Shown: positions 48,911 through 60,801 of the stretch, one piece after another
How the letters are laid out: the number at the start of each line of letters is the position of its first letter
Position numbering within the stretch: position 1 is the first letter of the stretch
Assembly (NCBI GenBank): GCA_023333565.1
Contig: JAJKFH010000553.1
Span: forward strand, 744,001 to 808,000
From: Puffinus mauretanicus
Lineage: Eukaryota > Chordata > Aves > Procellariiformes > Procellariidae
Reading direction: 5' to 3'
Length of the DNA: 64,000 nucleotides
Made by a program: the position numbers and the translations under genes
The notes under the pieces: generated by a model
What the model saw: the letters and a program-made list of their open reading frames with translations, nothing else
Told to the model about the DNA's origin: nothing
Database searches by the model: none

Positions 48911-49558
48911 GCCCTTTTGCTATGGTCTGTCTTCACATTGGTCTAGCATAGAAAAGCAACAGCATTTGCGGTATGCTGCAGCCTTTTTTGCCCTCCTTCT
49001 GTCGTCAGAGTACAGGGTCTGCTGCTGGCAGTCATCTGTGCTGTTTCCTTAGCAGGGTAAAAGGTCTTTGGGGCTTTTTGTCTGAGTGGAAACAGTGTCC
49101 TTGGTTATCAATACAGACCATTCTTTAAACCCTCACACATACACCTCAACTCACACTTAGTTCATAACCATCTTAGTACTTCTGCTGCGCTCCCTACACA
49201 TATACCATACCAAATACTTAAGCTGAAACTGGCCACCTGCCAGGAACTTGAGTCAGAGGGAACAGGGCCTGCAGAAAAATGGCTGTTGCCACTTCTAACT
49301 TTTCCATGAAGCTAGCATGGCAGAAACCCATGCTCCAGGAGATGACATAGCTACTGTGCTTGTGCATGGAAGGCAGAGCCCATAGAGCCATCTAATCAAG
49401 CTTGTAGTCTCACTGGGGTATGAAAGGAGACACAGCTGGTAACGCAGCTTGTCCAGTATGCCAAAGACTCCTCCCAACAACATACGCTCCTACTGATTAG
49501 AGATACCATTAAGGCCTGCTGCTGCTTTCATTACTTGCCATTACTTACAGTTCCAACA

Positions 49559-51366
49559 CAAGTAAGCCAAGTTTAATGTTAGCAATGCTCCCAATCACCC
49601 TACCATACCCCCACCCAGGTTCTGCTAATTAGTCTTATTATCAGGTACTTCCCTAATGAAGGTTTTCTCCCAGCATGCCCTTCTGTAGGCAACCCCTTAT
49701 AATGGCCACAGAGGAGGCCCTAGGGGCTGTAGTGGCTCTATTTCAGAAGTAGCTTGCTCTGATGCTCTCTTTCTGCTCTTTTGTTTTCTTTTCCCTATGA
49801 AACTTTCTTTCTGTTCTGCATTCATACAGCAGGCAGGACAATAGAGCAGGTGAGCTGTAATGCAGGTATTATCACAGTCCAGATGTTAAACAGTAGTTAG
49901 CTCTCCTTTCTTCTTTCCTAGAGATAGCCTGTTTTTGCAAAGACAAGCAAAAGCCTTCTGTTTCTGTATCCTGCTTAGTGTCAGTCTTCAGCAGCCTACA
50001 AACCCCTTTGAGCTGCTTGTGATAGCTGTGGGGATATATCCATTTCAAGGTGCAAGTTTAGGCTTTCTAGGTTTAATTTCACCTCTTGGAATTTTTGTAT
50101 CAATCTCTTGCTCATGTTTAAATTCTGCACCTAGTAGAAAGTGCTGATCAGCTAATGGGGAGGAAGAAGCAGAGACAGCAAGATGGTTGATAGCTATAAA
50201 AATGAAAATTTTATCAGATATGCAACCCCCTGAAGCACTTACTGATCTTTCTACTTACAACTTTTCCTCTCCCTAGTCACAGTCCTCCCTTTGCTGGAGG
50301 ACCAGAATGGATGGGCCCTCCTTATTCCTCCAGGTGGAGAGTCCTTCTCTTAAACAGCAGGTGAGCTCCTGTTTGATATAACACTGTAGTGGTAAAGAGG
50401 GTGCTTGTTATTATGATGTGATCTAAGCCACCTGCATTTAGGCATCCTGCCTTATGGTAGTGGCTGAGGTACTCAGTAGAAGGATTATCACAGGCCTTTT
50501 GCATTCCAAGTTAATTGGGGAGAATGTGCAATTAAATGTATTCTAGGAAGAAACTTCTGTGATGGGCGGGTCTCACTCAGAACAACTAATATGGGATCTC
50601 ATGTTCTTGAAATCAGCACAAGTGGCTTGTGGGGTGGACAAGAGAAAACCTGTCTTATATTTGGAATTTTGTTTATTTTGAAGGGACTGTAAATCACCAG
50701 GGATGCTCAGATGTGGCAGTGGTTTGGCCTCGGCAGAGAACCACTTGCTTTTTAGGTGATTGAGATCACTAGCCTTGGGAATGTGCATCACTACTTATTT
50801 TTGACTTTTCCTCTTGATAGGAGGGACAGGGAAGCATAACTTAGAGCACAGACTTTTTGCACTCAATTTTGAAACTCCAATTGCTTTAGGACCTGCTTTT
50901 TGCTGGTGAGGATTCGATCTATTTGGTCTTTTGTGACTGATGATATCTTAAGTTTGCCATCTTCCTGCTCTGTAAATGCTTGCTCTGGTTAGCTGAGACT
51001 GTGTCTGCAGCCTTCTCTGCAAGCTGCTGCTTGGAAGGGTAGGCTGTGCTGCTGTCTCTGTGCTCTCCCCAGGACCACACCTGTTTTCTCTTACTCTGAG
51101 GACTGTGGAGTTTAACCATACTTTGTCTCTGCGATGTCGAGGAGACTTACTTATCAGCTCTGTTGCGTGTTGGGTTTTATGCTCTAGGGAACTCGTGAGA
51201 ATTTTTCACAAAAGAATTTGAGAGGTTGCTTTCTCAGCCAATGTGTTTTCATACTGCACAACACCTCAATGTAACTTTCCCCCAGATGCAACTTTTCCTC
51301 TTTTTGCAAACTCCAGTGAAAAACGATGTTGTCACAGACAATATCTCTGATATGTGTCACAGATTT
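49559..51366. other. Non-coding stretch, no recognised feature
   Basis: No repeat family or exon was recognised. Open frames reach only about 72 codons. Confidence 0.45.
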
Positions 51367-51512
51367 CAAAGCACTTTATGAAAGAGATGAGTAGCTCTTT
51401 TCCAATGGTACAATTAGGCACAGAGTAGCAAGGTGATTAACTCATTTCCCTTTCCTCCACTCTTTGTAATGAATCCAGGTCTTCAGTGTTCCTATTCATG
51501 CTCCATCTAGGA
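51367..51512 (-). mobile_element. MIR-like ancient SINE relic
   Basis: The ordered motifs match an inverted MIR-type SINE: CAAAGCACTTTATGA, then AATTAGGCACAGAGTAGCAA (MIR: CTGAGGCACAGAGAGGTTAA), then GAATCCAGGTCTTC (MIR: GAACCCAGGTCTTC) and CATGCTCCATCTAGG (MIR: GTGCTCTATCCACTA). The middle is diverged. The assignment is from memory of the consensus. A second such relic lies at 15901. Confidence 0.48.
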
Positions 51513-52680
51513 CGATTGGGCAAGCTAGGAATGAAGCATTGTTGGAGACCTTTTACCTCCCAAATACACATTGTTGTTTCCTTACCGTCAAAAAAAAAAA
51601 AAAAAAGCAGATTCAAATATCCTTGCACCTGAAACATACAGCCTTGTTTGAAAGTCTCCGTGAATTTTTATTTAAAGTGATGATAGCCTGGAGACTTTTT
51701 ATTTGTCGGGAACTTTCCTTTTTCTGCTAAGTAACAGCTCTGTGTGTGTGCATGCTATGAAGAAGGGAGGAGGACTGTATTTCCTGTTCGGCACATGATT
51801 ATTATTGGGGGATGGGACAGGACTCACGGAAAACAAAAAAGGAATTGCTAAAAAGAAAGGAATCCTGTTATATGGCTGGAAGGTTTCTTGCCCTCAAGCA
51901 GGCTTGGGATCTTCCAGCTGCTGGCCTGCAGGGGCAGCTCTTCCAGCAGGAGCCGAGAAGTGTTGCTGGAGAGACGCCAAAGAGGTGGTGCTTTGGCCAG
52001 TGGGTAAACAGAGGCTGTCAGCTCCAAAATCCCCTATTGGTCTCTGCTGCTAAGTGGATTGCCAGAGAAATAAATCAGAGGAAAGGAAATTCTTTGAGAG
52101 GGAAAAAGGAGGATTTAATATACTTGAACTATTGGAGAAGAATAATGCAAAAGCAGGGCTGTGAGGAAGTGTTGCTGGAAGAAAGTCTAGTCACAGTCTG
52201 CTCTTTAAATGTTGTCAATTGCTGCGGTACCTTATAGGCGATATGCAGGTTGCTCTGGTAGGCTGGTGGGTGAGAAATCTTTCTTCTGCAAAGAATGTGG
52301 TATCAACCCAAGCTGAGACTTTCAGAGCGTGCGTATTTGTTACAGGGGAGAGCGGAGAGAAACCTGCTCCAAAGACCTCCTACAGGGAAGTCTGTTTACG
52401 CTATCTCAAATCTATACTCTGTAGACCCACACTAGGGCTACTAAGAGGCTTACAGGATGACACCCTGAGCACCCATAGTATTGAGGCCAGGGCAGATTTT
52501 GGCCTCGCTTCCACAAGAGTTGACTTCCCAGCTGCTGCACTGAAGCCCCTGCAGCTACCAGTAATATCAGTACATTTCAGGAGAGAGCCCAAGCGCAAAG
52601 GAGAAGTTCTGCTTCTAGGGCCTTGCAAACCTGCAGTCCCTGTGGCAAACAAGCTTATCTCAGAATTGACTAGCTTGAAA
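51513..52680. other. Non-coding stretch with a long but unsupported open frame
   Basis: Contains a 17-base A run (51590-51606), a 141-codon frame (51812-52237) and a 167-codon frame (52219-52722). The longer one runs into the CR1 tail at 52681, which argues that its 3' end is not host coding sequence. No domain was recognised in either. Confidence 0.4.
51590..51606. repeat. Poly(A) run, 17 bases
   Basis: Uninterrupted A run. No retrocopy structure was recognised upstream. Confidence 0.85.
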
Positions 52681-52760
52681 ATCGTGGTGGACTTGGCAGC
52701 GTTAGGTTTATGTTGGACTTGATGATCTTAAGGGTCTCTTCCAACCTAAATGATTCTATG
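52681..52760 (+). mobile_element. CR1 3' tail
   Basis: GGACTTGGCAGCGTTAGGTT, then TTGGACTTGATGATCTTAAG and CCAACCTAAATGATTCTATG, form the CR1 3' terminus almost verbatim, ending in a single ATTCTATGA unit. Only about 80 bp remain, in plus orientation. The good match suggests a younger insertion than the tails at 8480 and 38893. Confidence 0.88.
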
Positions 52761-55700
52761 AAAATCTGTTTGTGTGTCTTTTGTGTAAACATGCTGCTGA
52801 AAACATTGTCAGCCAGTGACACTGTCTGTTGTGGCTTGTTGGCTGAATTTTGGATCTTAAAAGCATTCAGTTCCCCATCATTCCTCCACCACAACAACTC
52901 TTCCTGTAGCAGTTACAGGTCAAAGAAAAGTGCAGCATTAATGTATGTGAAATAAAAGCAATCCTGGTCCCCATGTCCCTACAGAATTCATTTCATACCA
53001 AGCCTGATGGAGAGATAATTTATTCTAGAAATGGTGACTTAAAGTTTGGCCATTTGGTATAGTTCCAAGAGGCACACAGTACATTTGGCTTGGAATTAAT
53101 GGAGGAAAGGACTTTCAGACACTTCAACAGGGCAGAACACTTGAAGGAACTGGAAGGTATTCTTGAGAACATTCAATGTCGCCCTAAATTAGACCATAAA
53201 AAGTAAGTGCTTTTTAAAAGCAATTTTACACAGTAGGGTCTGCATTGTCAGAGCTTCCTAGTGATTTAGAGGTTCTCCTTCATTGCGACTCCTGCAAAAA
53301 TTCAAGAAATGGGAGTCTGGCTGCTGTGAAAAATACCCTTGTCTTTAAATTTAGAGGAAAAGTGCTATATATATATAAATGTGATAAACATCTATAAACC
53401 AGAGCCCATAAAACTGGGAGTCTGACAGCAGCGGTGTGAAGCACTGTCATGTGAAGAGCAAACCTGGATTTTAACCCTTTTGGTCTCACATGACACAGAG
53501 TGTAAAGCCGGTTAGCGCTCTGATGCTTTTTTCCCAGTCTTGGTTGTGGTACTTACTTTTTTTGGAGGATCACTGAATGCGATGAACATGAGAAAAACTC
53601 ATAGCACAGAAGTGGCTTGTTTGTCATAAAGCTACATTTTTTTTCCTTGTTCTTTTTATTACATCATTTGAATAACCCTCAAAGCTGCCACGTGGTTTCC
53701 AGCATTTCCTGAGCAGTCATGAAAAACAGTAGTGCCAACGCTCAACAGGCCATTTCATTGAAATAAGAAGGAAAGATGAAATGGAGGTCCAAACAAAAGT
53801 GGTATAAAGCCTCACCCAAGGGTAGTTGCATTTTGCGAGTTTGGTAATCCAGAGGTGGATTTTCCAGGAAAATATCCTGACAGGAAAGCTATTGAAATAG
53901 AACTAACAAAGCTTTGGACTTGTTTTTTCTGCAACCCTTTCCTGAGGAAGGACAGCTGGGAATCTTGCATTCCTCAAGGCTGGGAATAACAGGAGGGAAG
54001 AAATCCACTGGCAAAGACTCAGTCTTTATAAGTACAGATCTTTATACCTGCACTTGTGAAAGTCATAGCTGCATTCAACAGGCAGATGTCTAGATCTGTT
54101 AAAACTTTTTGAGGTTTAATATGAGCAAGGGCCTTCCTGATTCCCTCTCCGGAGAAGAGAGCAAGTTAAGGAGAAAAAAAATCTGGTTAGGAAATGCAGT
54201 TTTCTGGAATGCCTTGGTCACTTGCCCAACACTCACCAAGTGCTGTGCAGGCAGAAGTGCATGCCACATGACAGGCAGCGATTCCATGAATGGCCTCCAA
54301 GCTTGACTTCTGTGAGAGCCAGGATCAGCAGTGGTTATGTTCTGACACTGATGGATGAGGGTTCCCATTGAAGTACTCTGGTCATGGTGAGGCACAGGGA
54401 CCAGCACTCCTGGGATGCTCAGTACAAGCGGAAATAAAACAGGGCAGCTAAGTGGATCTGATGAAACTGCATAAAACCCAATGAAATGACAGGCGTCCAA
54501 CTGCAATTGTTCTTGCTCCATAAACTCCATATAAGCTGTGAATGCTTATGAATGGAATGAACAACCTCCTATGTGTCTGGTCTAAAAGACCTGAAGAGTG
54601 CAACAGACTTGTCTCCCAGTGAGCATGTTTTGTGCCAGAGTATTGCGACACTAAATGCTGTGTGTGATGCTGTTCATCTGTGAAGAACTGCAGGCTTACC
54701 ACCACTTTGCTTGCTGCTGAGTCAGGAAAACAGAAGGAAATGGCCAGGAGTCGTATTTTTCTTGAATGCATATAAGTTGTCTACATGACTGTTTTCTGTA
54801 TGGTCTTCATGACATATTATGCTCCATATAAGAGTTGAGAGACACATGCAGAAGACATCTCAGTGAGTACCTTTTCCATTGTTAGCCCTTAGCTCTCCCC
54901 ATCTCACACAAGTTGGAAGAAAGAAGTCTAATCCCTTTTGAACCCTCTTACTAGGAAGTGGGAAAAAGGAAAAGCAAGCTTGTTTTTTCACTATTTTAAA
55001 TAATCTAGGAGCTGGAATAAGTATACATGCACAGCCTACAGTAAGATCCTGCAAGCATCTTTTCCATCAGAAATCAGGCTAAAACCACAACCAGACTCTT
55101 ATGACTGTTCTATTGCCATTCATCTATTCAGACTAATCATACTAAATTCTCTGGAGCAGGTTTTTGTATTTTTGGTAGCACTGAAGGTACTTTTCCTTGA
55201 TAAATGAATAAATGACCCTGTAGATTCTGAAAAGTATTCTGAAAGTCTACACCCTCATCTTACCATTTCCAGTCTGTCTTCATCTCTGTTCTTGCCTCTA
55301 GGCACTCTCACTAAATCTCCAGCTTCTCTCTCCCCCTGACTTCCTCCGGGGCTTTAGCTATTCCAACCCTTGACTCCTTCAGTCATACTTACTGGCTTGT
55401 TTGATCAGACATGCAGATTGCAGAAAGCAATCAAAACATTTTCTAGGCAGCCTGAGAAATTATATCCGTAGCAACTTTATCCACCAATACTATATTCAAA
55501 ATAGTCATGAGGACACTTTGCAAATAAAACATCAGGAAGGATCTCTATGAGAAAGAAATATCAGGCTTTTCTAAATCAGTCTTCTGGGAGAATGTGCTGT
55601 TAGATGGGACTTTGTAGCTGGTCAGTCCCTGGATGACTCTGTTGCTCCTTGTTTGGAAGTGGTAGTGCCTTTGCTGCTGATCCACATCCCCACGTGTGCC

Positions 55701-56559
55701 TCCTTGCCATTGCTTGCCTTCACCTCCTCCCTCAAGGGTTCCTGAAGGAAGGGGTAGGAGTCCTCTGGTTCATTGGGTGCCCTGCCAGAGCCTTATTCAT
55801 AGTAAACTGCTATAACCACGAAGCCCCTACCTTGCCATCTTCATTTATGTAGCTGTAGATACAGCCCATTTCTGCTGACTGGCAGCTGGACCCTGGCAAC
55901 ATCCAAGAGTCTGTGCTCTCTGCTGCATCCCAAATATTCAAGTTAGGAGCTCTGGACCTCCTTTACTTCCTCTCTGTTACTACCTTAGTCCTCTCTAGAA
56001 TCAAAGGAAAACATTGGTAACAACTCATTTTTATGTGGCTCAACAACTTCTGTTAAAGTGTTTTGTTTCTCTGCAAAAACAAATGGAGACCATCACAACC
56101 CCATGTCTTTAAACTGTTGTTAAACAGAAGAGTTTGTCTCCTTTGATGACAGGGCTTTATTCAAATATATTATTATAAGCATATAGCTTGCCCCATTGGA
56201 TCTAGTCACAGCTGCCTAAAGCACCCTCTATGGCCGGCATCTCTCTCACTGCCTTTTATCACAGTTTTCTTACCCCCTTAAATTCTCTGTCCATTCCTGG
56301 CCATCAACTTTAATCTGCGTTTTGCCTCCCTTGTCTTTGGGTCAGCTCTTATTAGTTACAGTGCCACCTCCCTTGCTGTTCCTTGGATACTAATATGAAT
56401 GGGAACTGGCTCATATATGGGACAACGCTAAGGCTAAGTTCAGCAGAGGCTTCAGTGGGTTAAGAAAACAATGTGGAGAGGAATTAGTGCGGGGCAGCAA
56501 GACGCTGGCCTTTCCCAAGGTCTCAATGAAAAGCCCTTTCAGAGCCATTTAATTTCCTC

Positions 56560-56620
56560 TGTCAGTGGATGGACTGGATGACCCACGGGACAAGAGACCT
56601 CTTAGTTCTAGTGTATACCT
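56560..56620 (+). mobile_element. Possible old CR1/L3-like 3' tail
   Basis: GGATGGACTGGATGACCCAC, then AGAGACCTCTTAGTTCTAGTG, is reminiscent of GGACTAGATGACC...TCCCTTCCAGCTCTA endings of old CR1/L3 elements, but the CTATGA terminus is missing. Weak. Confidence 0.3.
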
Positions 56621-58235
56621 TGTTCCTCTGGGTCAGCTTACAGGGTTTAAACTTTTCTGAAAATGTGCACACAGACAAAAAAAGGGGAAAAAAAAATCAG
56701 CCTGTTAAATAACATTCCCTTCCCCATCAAGTGCTTAACAAGACACAAGCACAGCTCAAAAAGCCTTATTCTAATCTCTAATGACATCAAGCTAGCAACA
56801 GGCAGAGGAGAAGCCCTTAAGCACAGCAGCCAAGAGCAAAAGAGAACAGAGTAATTTTTTATATCTCTAGTACTTTTGTCATGTCTACTAGGATAGCTCT
56901 TAACTGTTACAGTAGTAGCTGTGCCTTACAGCTCTGCCACTGAATCAGGATCTTTTCTGACTCGATCTCTAAGTCCCAGCTACGGTCTTTGCGCAGGCTT
57001 TGTAGCAACACAGCTAAATTAGTGCAAACTGGAAGCGTACATTCGTGCTTTACATGACTGTAGTTCAGGACATAGGTAACCAGGCAATCTGCAAACGACT
57101 GTGGCAATTAAATGTTTTCCAAAGCACTGGCTTGTTGCTTATCTTCTCTCCTGTCCCTCTGCCAAGGGATCAACAGTGTGAGTGCTCCCCAAGCCATGCC
57201 AGTCAAAATGGGCTGAGTTGGCAAAACCCTGGTGGTAAATGCTTTAAGTACATCCAGAGAGGGAGAATGCCCTGGGTACAGCCCTGCTGTTACTACTTTT
57301 CAGGCTATTCTATGATGCAAGGTGCCCTTGATACTTGCTTAAACTCTTGCACGTGGGGAAAAAAAATCTGATAACACAAATATTTACAAGAGAAAGACAG
57401 CAGGAGGCAGGGAAGGTACTGCACATGTCTGGTTTAAAAAGAGTCCCTGCTGGGGACTAACTTCATACCTTCATTTAACTACGTGTTGCTGAACTCCATT
57501 TGGAAAAATCATTGGGTAAAATTTTCTGGCCTGAGCTACTGCAGGTCAAGAGATCAGAATAAAATGATTGCAGTTGCCCTGTTTAGCTGAAGTCTCTTAA
57601 GGAAAACTGTGAAGCCAGGCAGCATCCAATCTCTGCTTTGTGAGTGAGCCAGAGAGAGCTGTAAACAGATGTGGGGAACCGACTGCTGTTAACATCCTGC
57701 TCTGCTCCCACCAGGCATACAGGAAAACCATACAATTGACAAGTTATTTTAACAAGGTGGTGAAGGGTAGGCAGAAACTCAGCAATTTGCATACAAAGTA
57801 TTGAGATAATGAAAAAGTCAAATTAAAAGCATAAATCAGGTACCTCATGGTTTAATCATGAGGGCTGGCAGAACTACAATATCCTTTACAGCAGCAGCAG
57901 TCTCTGCAATGGCAGTGCCTTGAAGGATCTTTTCGCTGGAGGAATCGAGATCAATTCTGACACCCCAGACAAATCTACACAGGGCTTTTCCTTTTGCTTC
58001 TGCTATTGGCTGAACATCTTAAATTAGAATCAGCACTTGTTTCCATATCAGGAATGAATCCAAGGATGGTGTCAGTGGTTTGTGTTTTGTGCCAGCTTTG
58101 CAATGTCTTGATTGCAAAAGCTGCTCTTTTCCCAACTTCCTAGATCTTTGGTTCTGGAGCTTTTAATTGGAGATGAGCAAGGTAATCCTCTGTCAGCCAT
58201 GTAACCCTTTCTCTGTTCATCTTGCCAAAAAGCAC

Positions 58236-58254
58236 AAAAAAAAAAAAAAAAAAA
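58236..58254. repeat. Poly(A) run, 19 bases
   Basis: Uninterrupted run of 19 A, simple repeat. Confidence 0.85.
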
Positions 58255-58952
58255 GGCAGCATATACAGGAGAAATGAATGAGATCAAACCTGAGAGCAGC
58301 ATCTTACCTTGCCTATCCTGGCGAGAATTCAGCATATCTTTCATTTCTATCCCCAATGCTTTTATAGAATGCCAGCTTACAAAACCCACCCCATTTTGCC
58401 CTGCTTATGAGAGGTCTCTTATGAGAAGAAATGGACTCAACAACAGACCAGCTGCTTTCTGTGTATCCCTCTTATGGTGTGGCAGGGTGTCCTGCAGTCA
58501 GGCGCTGAAGGCTAAGTACTTCCAGTAATGGAGAGGAAGGTCAGGTTTTTTGAAGCTGTCATCAGAAACCACTCCAGAGAACTGCAAACAAATCCCTCTG
58601 CTGAAAGGTGGTGATTAGAAGTAAGGACACTGTTTATGCATGAGAGAAAGGTCTTCAGAGCACGTCTGAAAGGAGGAAAAAAATGAGTGCTATTTGAGGC
58701 TGGATTAGAACATGAGTTCAGGTCCCATTGAGGGTCATGTAAAGAGTGACCAGGTCTTCAGAAACAAAATTAATGCATATATTGATAAGAGCTTTACAAT
58801 TATGAGCGCCTTACAAAATGGGGCCTCTGTTCTGATGGTAGGGAATATGAATTTGATCAAAAGCTGACTGCTTGGAAGTGTTGCAGCACCAATTTATGGC
58901 TTTTTCCCCCCTGCACTGTTATTTTTATTACAATGAAATAAACAGCACAACT

Positions 58953-59043
58953 GTCAAGACGGCTTGGTGGGCTGAGGCGCTTAGACACACAGCTATTAAT
59001 TTTGCTCCCAAAGAAAGATGTGGGTTCAAATCTTACTTCTGCC
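58953..59043 (+). pseudogene. tRNA-Leu-like relic (pseudogene or SINE head)
   Basis: The 91-bp segment aligns end to end with a vertebrate tRNA-Leu. The acceptor side is GTCAAGA. A-box-like CGGCTTGGTGGGCTGAGGCG corresponds to TGGCCGAGTGGTCTAAGGCG, and B-box GGGTTCAAATC to GGGTTCGAATC. The T arm GTGGG/CTTAC pairs with two G-T wobbles. The acceptor keeps four Watson-Crick pairs and one wobble of seven. The anticodon stem does not pair and no anticodon can be assigned. The variable-arm region is longer than normal. It is therefore not a working tRNA gene. It may be an old tRNA pseudogene or the head of a tRNA-Leu-derived SINE. Confidence 0.6.
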
Positions 59044-60770
59044 ACAGTCTAAACATTACCGAGAAGGTAATGTTCTTTGGTCTGTGCTATGCATCACAAC
59101 CATCCCTTCTGGCAGCACAATCTATTAAACAACTGCGCCTGTCATGTGAGGATTCCTAAAGCTTCTCTACTGAGATTTCTTGGCTAAGTGAAGGACTTAA
59201 CCCTAAGGACTGAATGGCTGTTTCTGTACATTCACACACATCCGTGATGGGGGGAAGGATCTGCTCGTTTTGTAACCTACAGTTTTAAAACATGATGGTG
59301 TCTAGGTGTTATAAAACTTTTTTGTCACTCAAAGGAGGTCACAATCTCGAATGTTAAAGGGATCACCTTCTCTAATTAGGTGGGTTTTTTTGTTCAAAAC
59401 ACTGAACTTTTACCTATTGCAGAATTGGGCTTAATTGAAGCTTCACAATCTCAATTGTTTCTGGTTTAATTTTGATCTGACCTTGATATTCTCGGGATGT
59501 CATGTCTCAGCTACAGTTCAAACCAGTGCTGTGAGCAGCACCTACAGGAACACCTTCCTTCTTAACACAGGAACGCTTTTGGCCACCTGCGGCTCAGTTT
59601 ACATTCCTCCTTCTCTTTATTTTTTAATGCTGAGCAGGATCTAAGCTGGCCCTATACTTATAATAATCTCCACTGCAATCATCTCTTGGGTCTGCAGAAT
59701 TTGTGGGTAGAAAATAGCTGGAGGAGCTGTAATCCAAAGGTCACATCCCTGTGGTTTGCTCATCGGCATCCTTTTGCCACCAGTTTTGAGCAGTCTGGTT
59801 GCTGGGCTAACAGAAGGCCCAGGCAACTGTTGTTTTGGGAACAGTGTCAGAATCTTTGAAATAAGCCCTGGGCAGATATGGCTCCTAAAATACAGCGCGA
59901 TCCACCAAACCTGCTACCCCCAGCAGACTTAGCATCTGGATATGTTTCAGTCACGTTACCATGGTTAAGCACTCCGTGAAACATACTGCATAAGGTCCCT
60001 CCTTCCTCATCAGAACCTCATAAAACAACTCAGAATGATACTCATTTAATGCATCACATCCTGCAATGCAAGGTAAATTTAAGAGCTGTTTATGAAGAAT
60101 TTCCATCCTTCATATCTATTACACTGTCTGGCTGCAGAGGGACCGGCCAACCCTGTGCCATGGGCATTGGTGAACTGTACGTCACCGTACAGCATAGGAG
60201 GGGCTTCAATACCTGGCAAACCTTGAACTGCAGATTCAGACATAGGTGACACCACAGCAAGGAAGAGAGGTAAATGCTGAAGTGTCAGGCTACGCTATCT
60301 GTAGGGTGGCCCTCCTGACCTCCACCATCTGCGGGAAGCCTCTTCCTCCTCAGACCAAATGTCTGTTTGCACCGAAGGTGCAGCAGAGAACTGTACTCTG
60401 GGGAGAAACAGCAATTTTTTAAACCAGGGAGGAGCTTTCTCTTACAGCTGCTCTTTCAGAAGATCTTTTATCTGTATTATTTATTATCTTATTATTTAAT
60501 GTGAAAGGCCACTTCAGCCCTAGGGTCTAGCAATTAGCACTAATAGATGATTACACAGCAGAGGCAGTACATAAAGAGAGTTTTCATTATGCGTGGACAC
60601 GTGCACCACAGATTTATCTGCTGTCTGCCAACCTGCCGCTGTCGACAAACAACCACTGCTAATGCTGTGTTGCCGGGCCATTAGACACCTCAGACACTCC
60701 TGCTCAGCACTTTGTATGCAGTCATCTGAAGAGTCAGCTCTTTTGAAATATGGCTGTATTTTTTGCCCGT

Positions 60771-60801
60771 TACACACACACGCACAAGCACGGCACACAC
60801 A
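60771..60801. repeat. Imperfect CA-rich microsatellite
   Basis: ACACACACGCACAAGCACGG followed by CACACAC, an interrupted CA repeat. Confidence 0.7.

Larger units (their letters stand above)
48647..49558 (-). mobile_element. Probable LTR of a second retroviral family (LTR D)
   Basis: The 912-bp block starts TGTTGGAA and ends TTCCAACA, a perfect 8-bp terminal inverted repeat of the TG...CA type. Read on the minus strand it has a long U3 of about 650 bp, an ATAAAA box within GGCATAAAACC (48905-48910), and about 200 bp later an ATTAAA polyadenylation signal at 48703-48708, then a short end. That is the order expected of an LTR. It is unrelated in sequence to LTRs A and C. No clean target duplication is visible: CCGTA on the left, CAAGT on the right. 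No retroviral genes adjoin it. It was recognised by architecture rather than by a remembered family name, so the boundaries may be slightly off. Confidence 0.62.
52761..58952. other. Non-coding stretch, no recognised gene
   Basis: Unique-looking DNA with a short TATATA run at 53365-53378, a possible old LINE tail near 56560 and a 19-base A run at 58236. The 143-codon minus frame at 54099-54530 has no domain. Confidence 0.45.

Noticed and set aside
52219..52722. 167-codon open frame
   Set aside because: Its 3' end reads into a CR1 tail at 52681 and no domain is visible.
53365..53378. TATATATATATA run as a possible promoter
   Set aside because: A dinucleotide repeat with no initiator, CpG island or downstream gene. 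The same applies to the TA runs near 18972 and 24093.
54099..54530. 143-codon minus-strand open frame
   Set aside because: No domain recognised and no supporting splice or promoter context could be established.
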